Shown here: positions 10,212 through 18,643 of the stretch, in pieces
Numbering within the stretch: the first letter of the stretch is position 1
Layout: every line of letters starts with the position of its first letter
Position numbers and translations under genes: made by a program
The notes under the pieces: generated by a model
What the model was told of the DNA's origin: nothing
Databases searched by the model: none
What the model saw: only the letters and a program-made list of their open reading frames with translations
NCBI GenBank assembly: GCA_036250225.1
Contig: JAPZLL010000037.1
Location: 124,001 to 188,000, forward strand
Direction: 5' to 3'
DNA length: 64,000 bases
Source: Cercophora sp. LCS_1
Lineage: Eukaryota; Ascomycota; Sordariomycetes; Sordariales; Lasiosphaeriaceae

Positions 10212-11255
10212 GAGCGCAAAGAATATATGCCTTTGCAAATGAAAGCAGACACGCACAAGAAATGTACGGGCAAGAATTGCGGGGGAAGTGCTTGATCAGG
10301 TGCTTTAGGTTGGGCTGTAATTCATGTTCTAGCAGGCTTTGTGTCCTAGTTCATGCACGCCAATGATAGACCTCGAAAGTCCTTATCGCAGCAACGCTTT
10401 GGCAGTTATCGGTTATCGGTTATCGGTTATCAGTTCAGATGTGGCCTTGGCTTGCGTCCACGCCACTGTCCAGCGCCTACTAGTTCGTACCGCGGGTCAA
10501 CCGTCAGCCTGCTTCTCGGGGCCAATCGGCTGCCTAAGCTGTGCAAAAGTGCCCAGCTCGCCTACATTCTGATGCAGGAGCCTATAGGTTGTCGTTGTCC
10601 GAGCGAGAGTGAAGAGGACATGACCTTTGGATTGAAGACGATTATTGGATGAATTTGAACTAAGTCTCCTGCTCCACGCTACAGAACAGCACTTATGATA
10701 ATGACTCCGTGACCACGATCAACAACAAACAAATCTCTGCTTTTGTGTACGCAAGGAGCAAAAACAGCTCCTGTGGGTAAAATTTACCAAGTTGTCTCGG
10801 TCATCCACTACTTAAACTACGGCGGGCTACTGGACGTAAACCTTCGACTGGGAAACATTGCTAAAGATATCTACGAGTGGTTGACTACGCTTTGGCGGAT
10901 CTCGCTGAGAAGAGCTGACACTTACGGAATTGCAGATTTGTTTTTTCTTGAAAACCACTGGAATTCGCTGCCGGAGAATAAGAACCGCCAAGTAAAAGTC
11001 TCTGACTACTGGGCCGAGCGGATAACAGATCACATGGAATTTGCTGGCAATCACGCTCGCAGTTTTGTCCGTGATTCGCTAGCGGCAATGAAGAGGTCTT
11101 AGACGGGACCAAAGGACGCGACGAAGACAACGTTGCTTCAAATAAGAGCAATTTTGGATGCGGAGTGACCCGATCTGATCATCAAGACGGACCATTTCCC
11201 TTGGGTAAAGCGTGAGAAATTTCTCAGAGATGAATCATCTTTGCCCTGCTGTCCA
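10212..11255. other. Intergenic with one weak ORF
   Basis: Upstream flank of the HET-ULD gene. A plus-strand 119-codon ORF at 10743-11102 (rich in W, Y and hydrophobic residues, ending FVRDSLAAMKRS) has protein-like composition but no domain I recognise and no clear promoter; it could be a gene fragment. Nothing else is supported. Confidence 0.3.
10405..10432. repeat. GTTATCG heptamer tandem repeat
   Basis: Four nearly perfect 7-base units about 200 bases upstream of the HET-ULD start. Confidence 0.75.
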
Positions 11256-11963
11256 TCAAAGCTCTCCATCCCAAACCTCGGCATCCTCCTCCACCCTCCT
11301 GCCCGGCACAAGCAAACTCAACTCGCGATCAATATCCAGCGTCGACCACAGCGCCGGCGAGCCGTCGACCTTCATCTTCCACCAACCCCAGTAATCCTGC
11401 CAAACCTCTCTCTTGTTCCCCTCGGTTACCTCGAACTCTTTCTTGGTGTATTTCGCATCCGCAACCTTGACCCACCCCTCGTCCACCCCCTTGGTCAAGA
11501 CCTCGTCATCCGCCACAAAAAAAACCAGCTCCTGCCTTATCACGAATATCTCCTCCCTTTCCTCGTCCTCCTCCTCTCCCACCGGCTCATCCCCCACAAT
11601 CATTCTCACCTCCCTCCCGTTTCGCTCGGCTAAATGCAGCGCCCTCAGCTCTTCCATCCCCAACCCCCCGTGAACCGCCTCGTCATCCCTAACATCAAGC
11701 TCAAACGCTTCCCACAATTCCTGCCTCAGCTGCGTCGCCTGGGAGGGTTTCTTTGGAAGCGGCATGCCAAAAGGTTTGGCAAAGATGGACTCGAAAGTTT
11801 GGCGCGAGATGGATTCGACGAGTTGAGTGAATTTTGCGGAGCGAGAGGGGGCGTAGTCAGTGCGGTAGAGCGTGAAGCCCCAATTGGCGAGGGAGGCGGC
11901 TTCTATTGTGGCTAGGATGGAATGGGCATCTTCGCCGCTGAGGGGGATGCTGCTGGTGGACAT
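11256..11963 (-). CDS. Conserved fungal hypothetical protein (WGFTLYRTDY type)
   Basis: An intronless 235-residue ORF; the ATG at 11963 is preferred over upstream frame because the preceding codons are His/Asn low complexity. The segment WGFTLYRTDYAPSRSAKFTQLVE near the N terminus is typical of a large family of uncharacterised ascomycete proteins. The rest is soluble and acidic (GEEEDEEREE), with RQELVFFVADDEVL, a KYTKKEFE segment and a Trp-rich YWGWWKMKVD block. No enzyme motif, signal peptide or membrane segment is seen. It sits within the accessory block between the HET-ULD gene and the sulfotransferase-like gene. Confidence 0.75.
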   Translation of the reverse strand: MSTSSIPLSGEDAHSILATIEAASLANWGFTLYRTDYAPSRSAKFTQLVESISRQTFESIFAKPFGMPLPKKPSQATQLRQELWEAFELDVRDDEAVHGGLGMEELRALHLAERNGREVRMIVGDEPVGEEEDEEREEIFVIRQELVFFVADDEVLTKGVDEGWVKVADAKYTKKEFEVTEGNKREVWQDYWGWWKMKVDGSPALWSTLDIDRELSLLVPGRRVEEDAEVWDGEL

Positions 11964-12494
11964 TGTGGGTGTTGTGCGGTTCTGGTTGTGGTTGTGGTAG
12001 TGGTAGTGGGAGGAGGGAAGGGAAGGATGAGTGGCCTCGTCTCTTTTTAAGGGATGCACAATACGCAAATACTAGCGCAGTCGTACAATACAAATAACCG
12101 ACCGGTCGTGTCCGGGCTGATGTCTGTGAACCAACACACCCGGCAAAATGATTGTTGGCCAACCAGGTGCTGTCGGGTTCTGCCGGCCGCTTTCGTCCAC
12201 CACCCCGAAAAGATGTGGGAGCGATTGATGCCGGTATGGAAGCCATGTGCTTGCGATGGACAAGACAAATTCAGAAGTCACAAGCGACCATCCTTAGCGC
12301 ATAAATAGACTAATTCCACTGTTGCAAGGATAAGTGCACAGACCAATTCATCTCACCAAAAAAAAAAAAAAAAAAAAATCAAACGACGATGACAGAAACA
12401 TCAACCATTACGCTTCATCATAATCAAATCTCAACCTCCAATTCAAAACACATCCCATCCCAATTTTTTTTTTTTTTTTTTTTTTTAAAAAAAA
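11964..12494. other. Divergent promoter region
   Basis: The two flanking genes point away from each other, so this 530-base stretch probably contains both promoters. It contains the long A and T tracts listed separately; no other motif is clear. Confidence 0.4.
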
Positions 12495-12495
12495 A
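12358..12495. repeat. Complementary A21 and T23 tracts immediately before a start codon
   Basis: A run of 21 A (12358-12378) and a run of 23 T (12464-12486) lie 85 bases apart and could pair as a hairpin; a further A9 (12487-12495) runs into the ATG. Long dA/dT tracts exclude nucleosomes in known fungi and may act as a promoter element of the sulfotransferase-like gene. Confidence 0.6.
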
Positions 12496-13331
12496 TGGCC
12501 ACCACACCCCCTCCCAAGCGTGAAATGAAAGTCCTCTGCCTCGGCCTCTTCCGCACAGGCACCTACAGCATGTCCCAAGCCCTCACCGCCCTCGGCTACG
12601 CCAACGTCTACCACGGCCTCAATTCCCTCGGCAACAACGCCGACTGGGCCGTCCTCAACGCCGCCTCCTCGGCCACCTTTCCCGTCCTACCCACCTACCG
12701 CGGACCCAACAGCCCATTCACCCGCTCAGAGTGGGACCAGATCTGGGGTTCCTGCGAAGCCGTCACCGACGTGGCCAGCGTTTTTGGCGCGACGCTCGTG
12801 CGCGCGTATCCGGATGCAAAAGTCATTCTCGTCGAGCGGGACTACGACAAGTGGGCCAAGTCTCTCGAGACGGTGGTGCAGTCGCTGTGGGGGCCGGGGG
12901 GCAAGTTTTTCATCAACGTTGTTGAGCCGCTTTTGGGCTCGGAAACGGGGCAGACGAATCGGAACATGCTTCTCGGGTGGGCTGGGGCGAGGGATGAGAA
13001 GGAGCTGAGGGCTACTTTGAGGACGGCGTGGGAGAGGCATCATGCTGAGATTCGGGGTGCTTGTGCGGCGGAGCCGGGCAGGTTGCTCAACTATAAGTTG
13101 GGGGAGGGATGGGAGCCTTTGTGCGAGTTTCTTGGTTGTGAGGTGCCGAGGGATGAGAGGGGGGAGGTGCTGCCGTTCCCTCATGCGAACGAGGCGGCGG
13201 CGCTGAGGAAGAAGATTGTGGAGCAGCAGGTGACTCTGTTGAAGAAATTGGGGAACAAAGTGTTCCCGTGGGTGGCCTCGGCGGCGGTGGCTTGCGCTGG
13301 TTGGTGGTTGGCCCAGAGTATTTGGGTCTGA
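12495..13331 (+). CDS. Sulfotransferase-like P-loop protein (Sulfotransfer_4 type) with C-terminal membrane anchor
   Basis: This 278-residue intronless ORF begins after the A tract. MKVLCLGLFRTGTYSMSQALTALGY at about 11-35 is the PAPS-binding-like loop of the fungal sulfotransferase/NAD-dependent epimerase-like family; YPDAKVILVERDYDKWAKSLE (about 107-127) is the usual second block. LL-x-Y-x-LGEGWEPLCEFLG near 192-208 and PFPHANE are also family features. The last 23 residues (VFPWVASAAVACAGWWLAQSIWV) form a membrane helix, suggesting a tail anchor facing the cytosol. Such genes often accompany secondary-metabolite loci, but no such cluster is visible here. A poly(A) signal follows at 13389. 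Confidence 0.85.
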   Translation: MATTPPPKREMKVLCLGLFRTGTYSMSQALTALGYANVYHGLNSLGNNADWAVLNAASSATFPVLPTYRGPNSPFTRSEWDQIWGSCEAVTDVASVFGATLVRAYPDAKVILVERDYDKWAKSLETVVQSLWGPGGKFFINVVEPLLGSETGQTNRNMLLGWAGARDEKELRATLRTAWERHHAEIRGACAAEPGRLLNYKLGEGWEPLCEFLGCEVPRDERGEVLPFPHANEAAALRKKIVEQQVTLLKKLGNKVFPWVASAAVACAGWWLAQSIWV

Positions 13332-13388
13332 AACGGCAGCGATATCTCATAACCTAACGAACGCCTGATTATTTTATCGGCTTTTTGC

Positions 13389-13394
13389 AATAAA
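13389..13394 (+). terminator. Poly(A) signal AATAAA
   Basis: An AATAAA hexamer 58 bases past the stop of the sulfotransferase-like gene, a suitable distance for 3' end formation. Confidence 0.5.
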
Positions 13395-13567
13395 GGCTAC
13401 TACCCCAGTCCCTTGCCGTTCATGGCAATGTGTTCTCAGCAGTTGCCACAAAAATATCGCTCGTTCAGCACATCTTCGCCAAAGAAAATCAATACTGTGA
13501 ACAGGACTGAGGCCAAGTCACATGCGGGTATTGTCCTGGCTGTTGGGGGCGAATCTGGTCAACACCG

Positions 13568-13659
13568 CCTGAGCCGAGCCTGAGCCAGGGTGAGCAACGT
13601 CACATGCTCAAGATACGAAAAAGGAAATTTTGTGTGCCCAGATTCGTCGCATATAACAG
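13568..13659 (-). repeat. Dispersed repeat copy C-left (truncated)
   Basis: The reverse strand begins CTGTTATATGCGACGAATC and continues through the core CTGGGCACACAAAATTTCC and a CTCAGGCTC-rich segment, the same order as copies A and B, then loses similarity after about 90 bases. Its outer end abuts copy C-right head to head. Confidence 0.8.
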
Positions 13660-13844
13660 CCTGGTTGTCTGCGACGAATCTGGGCACATGAAATTTCCTC
13701 CTTCGTTCATAGTCCTTAGGTGGGGTGAGCTGTGGCTGATTTGTCCAGAGCTTTCCCTAATTCTTCCCTGAGCTAGGGTAATCTCATACGCTGCCACCGC
13801 ACAGCCTCAGGGGCCCGTTTTCAGTCCCCCCGGCTAGAGTTTCC
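13659..13844 (+). repeat. Dispersed repeat copy C-right, left terminal repeat of the HNH element
   Basis: About 186 bases beginning GCCTGGTTGTCTGCGACG. Its inverted partner is 16796-16970: shared blocks include the start, CACATGAAATTTCC, a GAGCT-rich middle and CCCGTTTTCAGTCCCCCCGG followed by GGCTAGAGTTT. The core is shared with copies A, B and C-left, so all belong to one family. Confidence 0.85.
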
Positions 13845-14536
13845 TATCGATGAGGGGGATACATTTGACTATGTAACTGAGAATGGATGATTCCGTTGCG
13901 AAATCGATGATGGTGGCGAAAAATACAGTCAATTTAACCCCATCAATTCGAGTGGTGATCCAGTCCACCAATTCTGAGCCTCGACGGTACCGTGGACGCC
14001 ACCGATACTGTCAAGGCCTGGACTACGCTGAGGGCGTTGACGACCTGTGAGAGATTGTACGCTCTGATCTACTCGAGGTGCTGAAAGAGCCTGTTGAGGA
14101 TGTAGTCAAACCACTGACTTCTTTTCGTGGACTTTTGGACACCAGATCAGTAAGTAGCTTATGGACTCCGACAACTCGACTGCAGGTGAGGAAACACCCT
14201 GCGTCCCTGTTGTATTTTCATGAAGCGACGGTATCCTCCCTGCTACCTTGTACTCTGTGGTTTATTTCCTCCATTGGCTAAATACATAGAAAGATAAAAT
14301 GACCGGTTGTTGGTGGGTTGGCGCTCTGTGGAAGTCTTTAAATGACGGGTGTGGGTTTTGGATTATGGGGGTTTATCGTTAGTGCAGGGTCATCATTTCA
14401 CGTGACCGCCACAGATGGTGGGGACGGCTGCCAATGTCGTCAGTCGATTTAGCGGGGTTGCAAAAATTACAGTGACTAGCTGCCCTGCATCAACCACAGC
14501 TGAAGCCGACGACGATACACCGCAAGCAACAGCACC
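13845..14536. other. Leader region of the HNH nuclease gene
   Basis: Inside the inverted pair. It contains short ORFs but no recognised gene; the HNH promoter should be in its last 200 bases, where I see no clear TATA box. Confidence 0.35.
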
Positions 14537-15754
14537 ATGGATTGGGACGATCCCCTGCGCCATCTGGCGCCGATTTCCGGACACCCAGCCAAGAAGTCTA
14601 CAGTGCTGTCCTCGGAGCTGTCCACCATCTCGGACCAGGAGCTTGCCAGTCTTAAGGTGAACGTCAAGCTCGATCGGTTCGGCCTCGCCAGCGCTAGACA
14701 TAACCGCGCTGCGTGCATCCTCGGATCCTTCTTCCAGTTTCTGGAGGACGACGGGCGCAAAATCCTCGCAGCAGAGATTCTGGCCTGGATCGATACCGAG
14801 GACAATTTGTTCGAGCTCGCTAACCACCTCGTGGCTGCAATCCTGCTGCCCTGTAAGCCAATCCCGCGCATCTCCTGCTGCTTGCCAAGATTAATTGGTT
14901 GTATGCTTACTCGTTATTATTCTAGTCAAGGCATCTGGTGGCAAGGCGCCGCCACCTATTAGTCGCCCATCTATCTTCGCCAATGAAGATGACGAGATTG
15001 AACAAACTGTGGCATCTATCGAACCCTCCCGACGGGACCAGACAACGCTAAAGCGACAATGTTTACGCAGAGAGGGATACCAGTGTATCTACACAGGTTA
15101 TTTCGACCGTCGCTCTGTGAGGAACCAGGAGGTTACCCTACCTCAAAAGGCCAAGTGTGGTACCACAATATGTGCCCACATTATCCCATTTGCGCTTGGG
15201 AATTTTCACGAGAAAGATTCTTTAGAGACCGAAAACAAAGCTCTCATCTGGTGGACACTCTATCGATACTTCCCGGTTCTACAAGGCAAAATCGATGCAG
15301 CTAGCATCAACCAGCTTGGAAACGTCGTTACTTTGCACACTGACGTCCATGATACGTTTGGGGATTTCGAGCTTACATTCTGGCCTCAAGAGAACGCCCC
15401 GGTAGGCTTATATTATTTCTTTTACTTTATTCTTCACATTTACGAATTGCTAACCCTATACCCTAGCACTCGTATGAGACAACTATAATGGTACCGCAAT
15501 TTGGCATGGAGTCGAAATTGGGCTCGTCTTTAATCCACCTAGAACAGCACGACGCCGATATTCCAATGCCAGATCCCGAGTACTTCAAAGTGCATCATAT
15601 CATATCTCAGATCCTCGAGGTAAGTGGACTGGGACGTGAGATAGATAAGCTTTTGGAGGCCGCCGCCGAGGCTGCAGAGAACATAGATCCGAATGGATCA
15701 AGCGATCTTGGTCTGCTGTTGTCCCAACGGATGCTAATACATACGTGGGTGTAG
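14537..15754 (+). CDS. HNH endonuclease-domain protein (fungal HNH_2 type), three exons
   Basis: Exons 14537-14852, 14926-15401 and 15467-15754 join through 73- and 65-base introns and give 359 residues. The N-terminal 140 residues are helical. The HNH core begins at about 147 (LKRQC-L-R-R-E-G-Y-QC-I-Y-TG), continues with the key ICAHIIPFALG (His190), a conserved W-W-x-L-Y-R-Y-F block, and NVVTLHTDVHDTFGDFELTF (His243, His247). The C terminus (SGLGREIDKLLE...DPNGSSDLGLLLSQRM) matches the usual fungal tail. All core His and Cys positions are present, so a metal-dependent nuclease is possible. Many paralogues exist in ascomycetes with unknown role. Its position between long inverted repeats suggests mobile or accessory status. 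Confidence 0.85.
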
Positions 15755-16023
15755 ACTCTTCGTGGAATGAAGCAAAGTCTCAAACTCCCACTGTAAGTAG
15801 ATGGAGGGAACGGAAATTGTCAAGCTCTATTGCATGGGAAAGGGAAAGGCCAAATCATCGAGAAGAGATGTTGGAGGTAGGAGGCCAAGATAGCTCATAA
15901 TTGAGTTTGCATTGACGTAATTCTTCCCACTGCTTCCCGTCTCTCTTTGATCCTGAAGGGGCCTGTCTCGCCGTCTACTTTCCGGCCCCTAGGATCCCTT
16001 TTGGGAAATCGAAAGAGTCGAGA

Positions 16024-16275
16024 ATGGATCCCCTGGTCACGCTCGGGGTTGCGGGGAATGTCGTCGCCTTCGCCCAATTTGCCGGTTCGATTCCCAGCGG
16101 TGCCCACATGTTGAGAGCCTCGAGGAGCTCTTTGAAGCACTGTCAAACTTTAGAGCCATACGGAAGCCTAGCCCGAACTCCGCATCGTGCCAGGATTCCA
16201 ACGCTTCGTTCATTCCTACAGCGGGCGCTGCAACTCCAAAAGCTCGCATCAAGTTATGACGCTGGCTACGATTGA
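16024..16275 (+). pseudogene. Relic of an NLR/STAND-type N-terminal domain
   Basis: The ORF opens MDPLVTLGVAGNVVAFAQFAGSI, which closely follows the start of the fungal N-terminal domain found on NACHT and ankyrin receptors (MDPL-x-A-LG-V-A-x-N-V-V-Q-F-x-x-F). After about 27 residues the frame degenerates; HRARIPTL and LQKLASSY echo later parts of that domain, and a stop follows at 16273-16275. No nucleotide-binding domain follows. I read it as a decayed fragment. A short genuine gene is less likely. Confidence 0.5.
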
Positions 16276-16624
16276 CTTCTCTGGAAGAGGTCGTATAAAA
16301 CCATGGGAAAAACTTATTATTTTGTTCTTCAGCGGCGAAATCGGGAGTTCGGCTGACGGTGTCGGCTCTGTCAACTCCGTTTTCGATACAATGCTCTCCG
16401 ACGCGGACCTCGACACCGAATGCCCCTGCCTTTACCTTGGTTCTGGAAAGCCACTCAGCAGAAATTGCCGAATCATTTATAAACCTACCGGGCGGCCATT
16501 CGTACCTGCTCAGATAAAATGTCGACGTCTATATACCTGGCAGCATATCTGCGAGAGGATACGTGCTTTTGACACACCGTAGGCCCGATTCTCGGCCTCA
16601 CAAATTGCAGGTATATTCTAGGTG
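16276..16624. other. Decayed region after the NLR-like relic
   Basis: A frame at 16258-16582 (RGRIKPWEKL...) may continue the decayed receptor domain in another frame, but the resemblance is too weak to call. Confidence 0.25.
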
Positions 16625-16763
16625 CTGGTGTATTATGTACCATGCCTATATAATATGCTGGGATATTAAATACCATCCCAGCTTTAGTACTAGGATACTA
16701 CGTACTGTCCTAGCTAATGGACTAGGATGCTATATACTATCCCACAACATGTACTAGTATATG
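16625..16763. repeat. Tandem array of 32-base quasi-palindromes
   Basis: Units start at 16625, 16658, 16690, 16722 and a partial one at 16754, a period of 32-33 bases. Each starts CTRG(G/T)-AT-x-x-TA and folds back on itself: unit 2 is nearly palindromic from 16657 to 16682 (CTGGGAT...ATCCCAG), unit 3 pairs CTAGGA with TCCTAG. Sequence between units differs while fold-back ability is kept. A further similar motif occurs near 17243-17265. Confidence 0.8.
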
Positions 16764-16795
16764 TCAGAAATGTGGACATTGTAAGGACCTCGAAA

Positions 16796-16970
16796 GGAAA
16801 ACTCTAGCCGGGGGGACTGAAAACGGGCCTCTGAGGCTATGCAGCGGCGTCGTATAGGACCACAGTAGCTCAGGATAAATTAGCCGCAGCTTACCCCAGC
16901 TCACTCCAGCTCAGGACCACGAACGAAAACGGAAATTTCATGTGGCCAGATTTGTCGCAGATAACCAGGC
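16796..16970 (-). repeat. Dispersed repeat copy D, right terminal repeat of the HNH element
   Basis: The reverse strand begins GCCTGGTTATCTGCGACA and aligns with copy C-right over its length with point differences and small gaps. Confidence 0.85.
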
Positions 16971-17404
16971 CGAGATACATGCTACCCATAAACTGCTACA
17001 GGTCCCAGAATTAGGTCCGGGTCTTGTGCTCACGCTTAGCATGACCAAAGTACCCCAACTAATTTTGCTCGCAACGACCGCAGAGCACACTATCCACTGT
17101 ATGAGCTGAGTCGGACCACTCACCAACACCCTCCCATGATACGATGCTGTTCGAAGCACGGCACCTTCCATCCACCTATCTTGTGTGTGGCTGACGAGAG
17201 CTCTGGGTTCAACCCAGGGGTTGACCCTCATCTATTTGACAGATGCTATGTACTGGTATGTTAAATGCTGCCCCAATTTTGGAGCCAGGATACCTGTTGA
17301 AATTGGCAAGTTCTATAGGCCGTCAGGCCCATAATACAGGGAGTTTAGCAGTCACTGTAAGTTACTGGGGCACTATCACTTGGATCACAATAATAGTACT
17401 GTAA
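16971..17404. other. Spacer between repeat copies D and B
   Basis: No gene recognised. A minus-strand ORF at 16938-17231 overlaps repeat D and looks like chance. Confidence 0.35.
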
Positions 17405-17651
17405 GGTAAAGGAGAGGCTGTTCATTTTCAAAATGGGGACCAATTCTGGGCCCACTCGGCTAGGGTTGAAGCAATTCAGCATGCTGCGGCGCAGCGTGCC
17501 GAAAATGGTACTTAGCCTGAGCAAAGGTGAGCAAGCCTGAGTAAAATCCTGAGTAAAGACTGAGCCGGGCCTGAGCCGGGGTGAGCAGTGGTCATGTGGG
17601 CGAGGTACAAAAAAGGAAATTTTGTGTGCCCAGATTCGTCTTATACAACAG
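17405..17651 (-). repeat. Dispersed repeat copy B (right end of the 11 kb block)
   Basis: Inverted copy of repeat A: the reverse strand begins CTGTTGTATAAGACGAATC and contains the same core, the CTCAGGCCCGGCTCAG segment, the GCTGCGCCGCAGC palindrome and GAATTGGTCCC, ending with TGAACAGCCTCTCCTTTACC. Confidence 0.85.
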
Positions 17652-17944
17652 AGAATAACCTGTTCATGGCCTCTTCATAGTCAGGTTCCAATTGAGAATT
17701 ATTTTATGTAAGATCTATCAAGACCAAGAACTGGATGGCGTTTGCAACTGTTAGGTGCTTGACGCCTCCGTCCTATCTAGCTTTTCAGTTCATTCTCACG
17801 GTTACTTCTGCTCGCTCTTTTAAGCACCGTACTTTAGCGGCGCTGTGTCTCCATAAAGAACTGTCTCCCCTAGTACCAGAGTCGGAAGCAGTTGATGGCC
17901 TGCGAATTAAAGCAACCGGCTGTAATCCTCACATTAGTCGCTAA

Positions 17945-18643
17945 CTAGTGCAAGGGAAAGCCAAGCGAGCACTTACTGGGAGTCAGTCGACCCGCTGAGT
18001 AGGCGTACTGACCGCAGTGGTCTGAGCCCTTGAACTTGCTGAAGTCAAGATGCTCATTATCGCGAATGCCGCGGTAGCTGATCCCCACGCTGTACATGTT
18101 GAGGTTCGAGATGTGGTGGACGTTGTACTGGACGTCATCATGCCACACGTTATTGCCGTTGCCTATCGGAATATAAGCATCCCATAGCAAGTTGATAGCT
18201 TATGAATAATGCTCCAAGGTGAATGGCACTCGAGCGGTGTCTCGCTTGGCTACTCCAATAGGTATGGTGATCCCACAGCCGAAACACGATGAAGAACAGA
18301 ACTTACACCAATCCTGAGTCCACATGCCGATACCAATATGAGCAAGCTCCCGCTTTGCCATCTTGGCGGCATCTCGCGCTGATTCGGACGCCCAGTCAAT
18401 GTCGATCTGGGCTCTGATCCAGGCGTGAGCCAGCGTGCCCACTTCCGCCGAGTAGGAGCTCTCGCCAATCTTGACGGCATCATCGGGGATGTGGCCATAA
18501 ACGTTGATGCCCAAAGCGGTGGCATTTGCGATGGACTCTGGGATATCGCGAGCGAGACTGTGAACCCTAGGTGTGGGAGTTGCGAGAGTCGCGGCCGCAA
18601 AGAGGCCAATGAGAGCAAACATGGGAGCGCTGGAGGCGAACAT
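17945..18643 (-). CDS. Secreted orphan protein, two exons
   Basis: Exons 18643-18307 and 18162-17945 join through a 144-base intron (donor GTAAGT, acceptor GATAG), giving 184 residues. MFASSAPMFALIGLFAAATLA is a signal peptide, followed by TPTPRVHSLARD, a possible propeptide. The mature part has AHAWIRAQIDIDWASESARDAAKMAKREL (amphipathic helix), GIGMWTQDWC and, from exon 2, NVWHDDVQYNVHHISNLNMYSVGISYRGI and FKGSDHCGQYAYSAGRLTP. Only three cysteines are seen. I do not recognise a family; a small effector-like or antimicrobial secreted protein is possible. A 32-base intron near the 3' end was considered and rejected as too short. Confidence 0.6.

Larger units (their letters stand above)
13659..16970. 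mobile_element. Candidate 3.3 kb element with long inverted repeats carrying an HNH nuclease gene
   Basis: Copies C-right and D, 175-186 bases each, face inward and enclose one intact gene (HNH nuclease, 14537-15754), an NLR-like N-terminal relic (16024-16275) and a 32-base quasi-palindrome array. No transposase, reverse transcriptase or tyrosine recombinase is seen and no target duplication is obvious, so the unit may be non-autonomous cargo or simply two independent insertions. Confidence 0.45.

Noticed and set aside
10743..11102. 119-codon plus-strand ORF as a gene
   Set aside because: Composition is protein-like but there is no recognised domain, splice partner or promoter, so it is only mentioned in the gap entry.
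16625..16763. CRISPR-like regular repeats
   Set aside because: Eukaryotic context, units are contiguous without spacers, and each unit is a diverged quasi-palindrome.
6591..17651. Starship-type giant transposon
   Set aside because: No tyrosine-recombinase captain or other large mobile-element gene is visible, and the block has inverted ends, which Starships do not need.
17960..18000. A 32-base intron (GTAAGT..CTAG) near the 3' end of the secreted orphan
   Set aside because: Too short for a fungal spliceosomal intron; reading through gives a stop shortly after.
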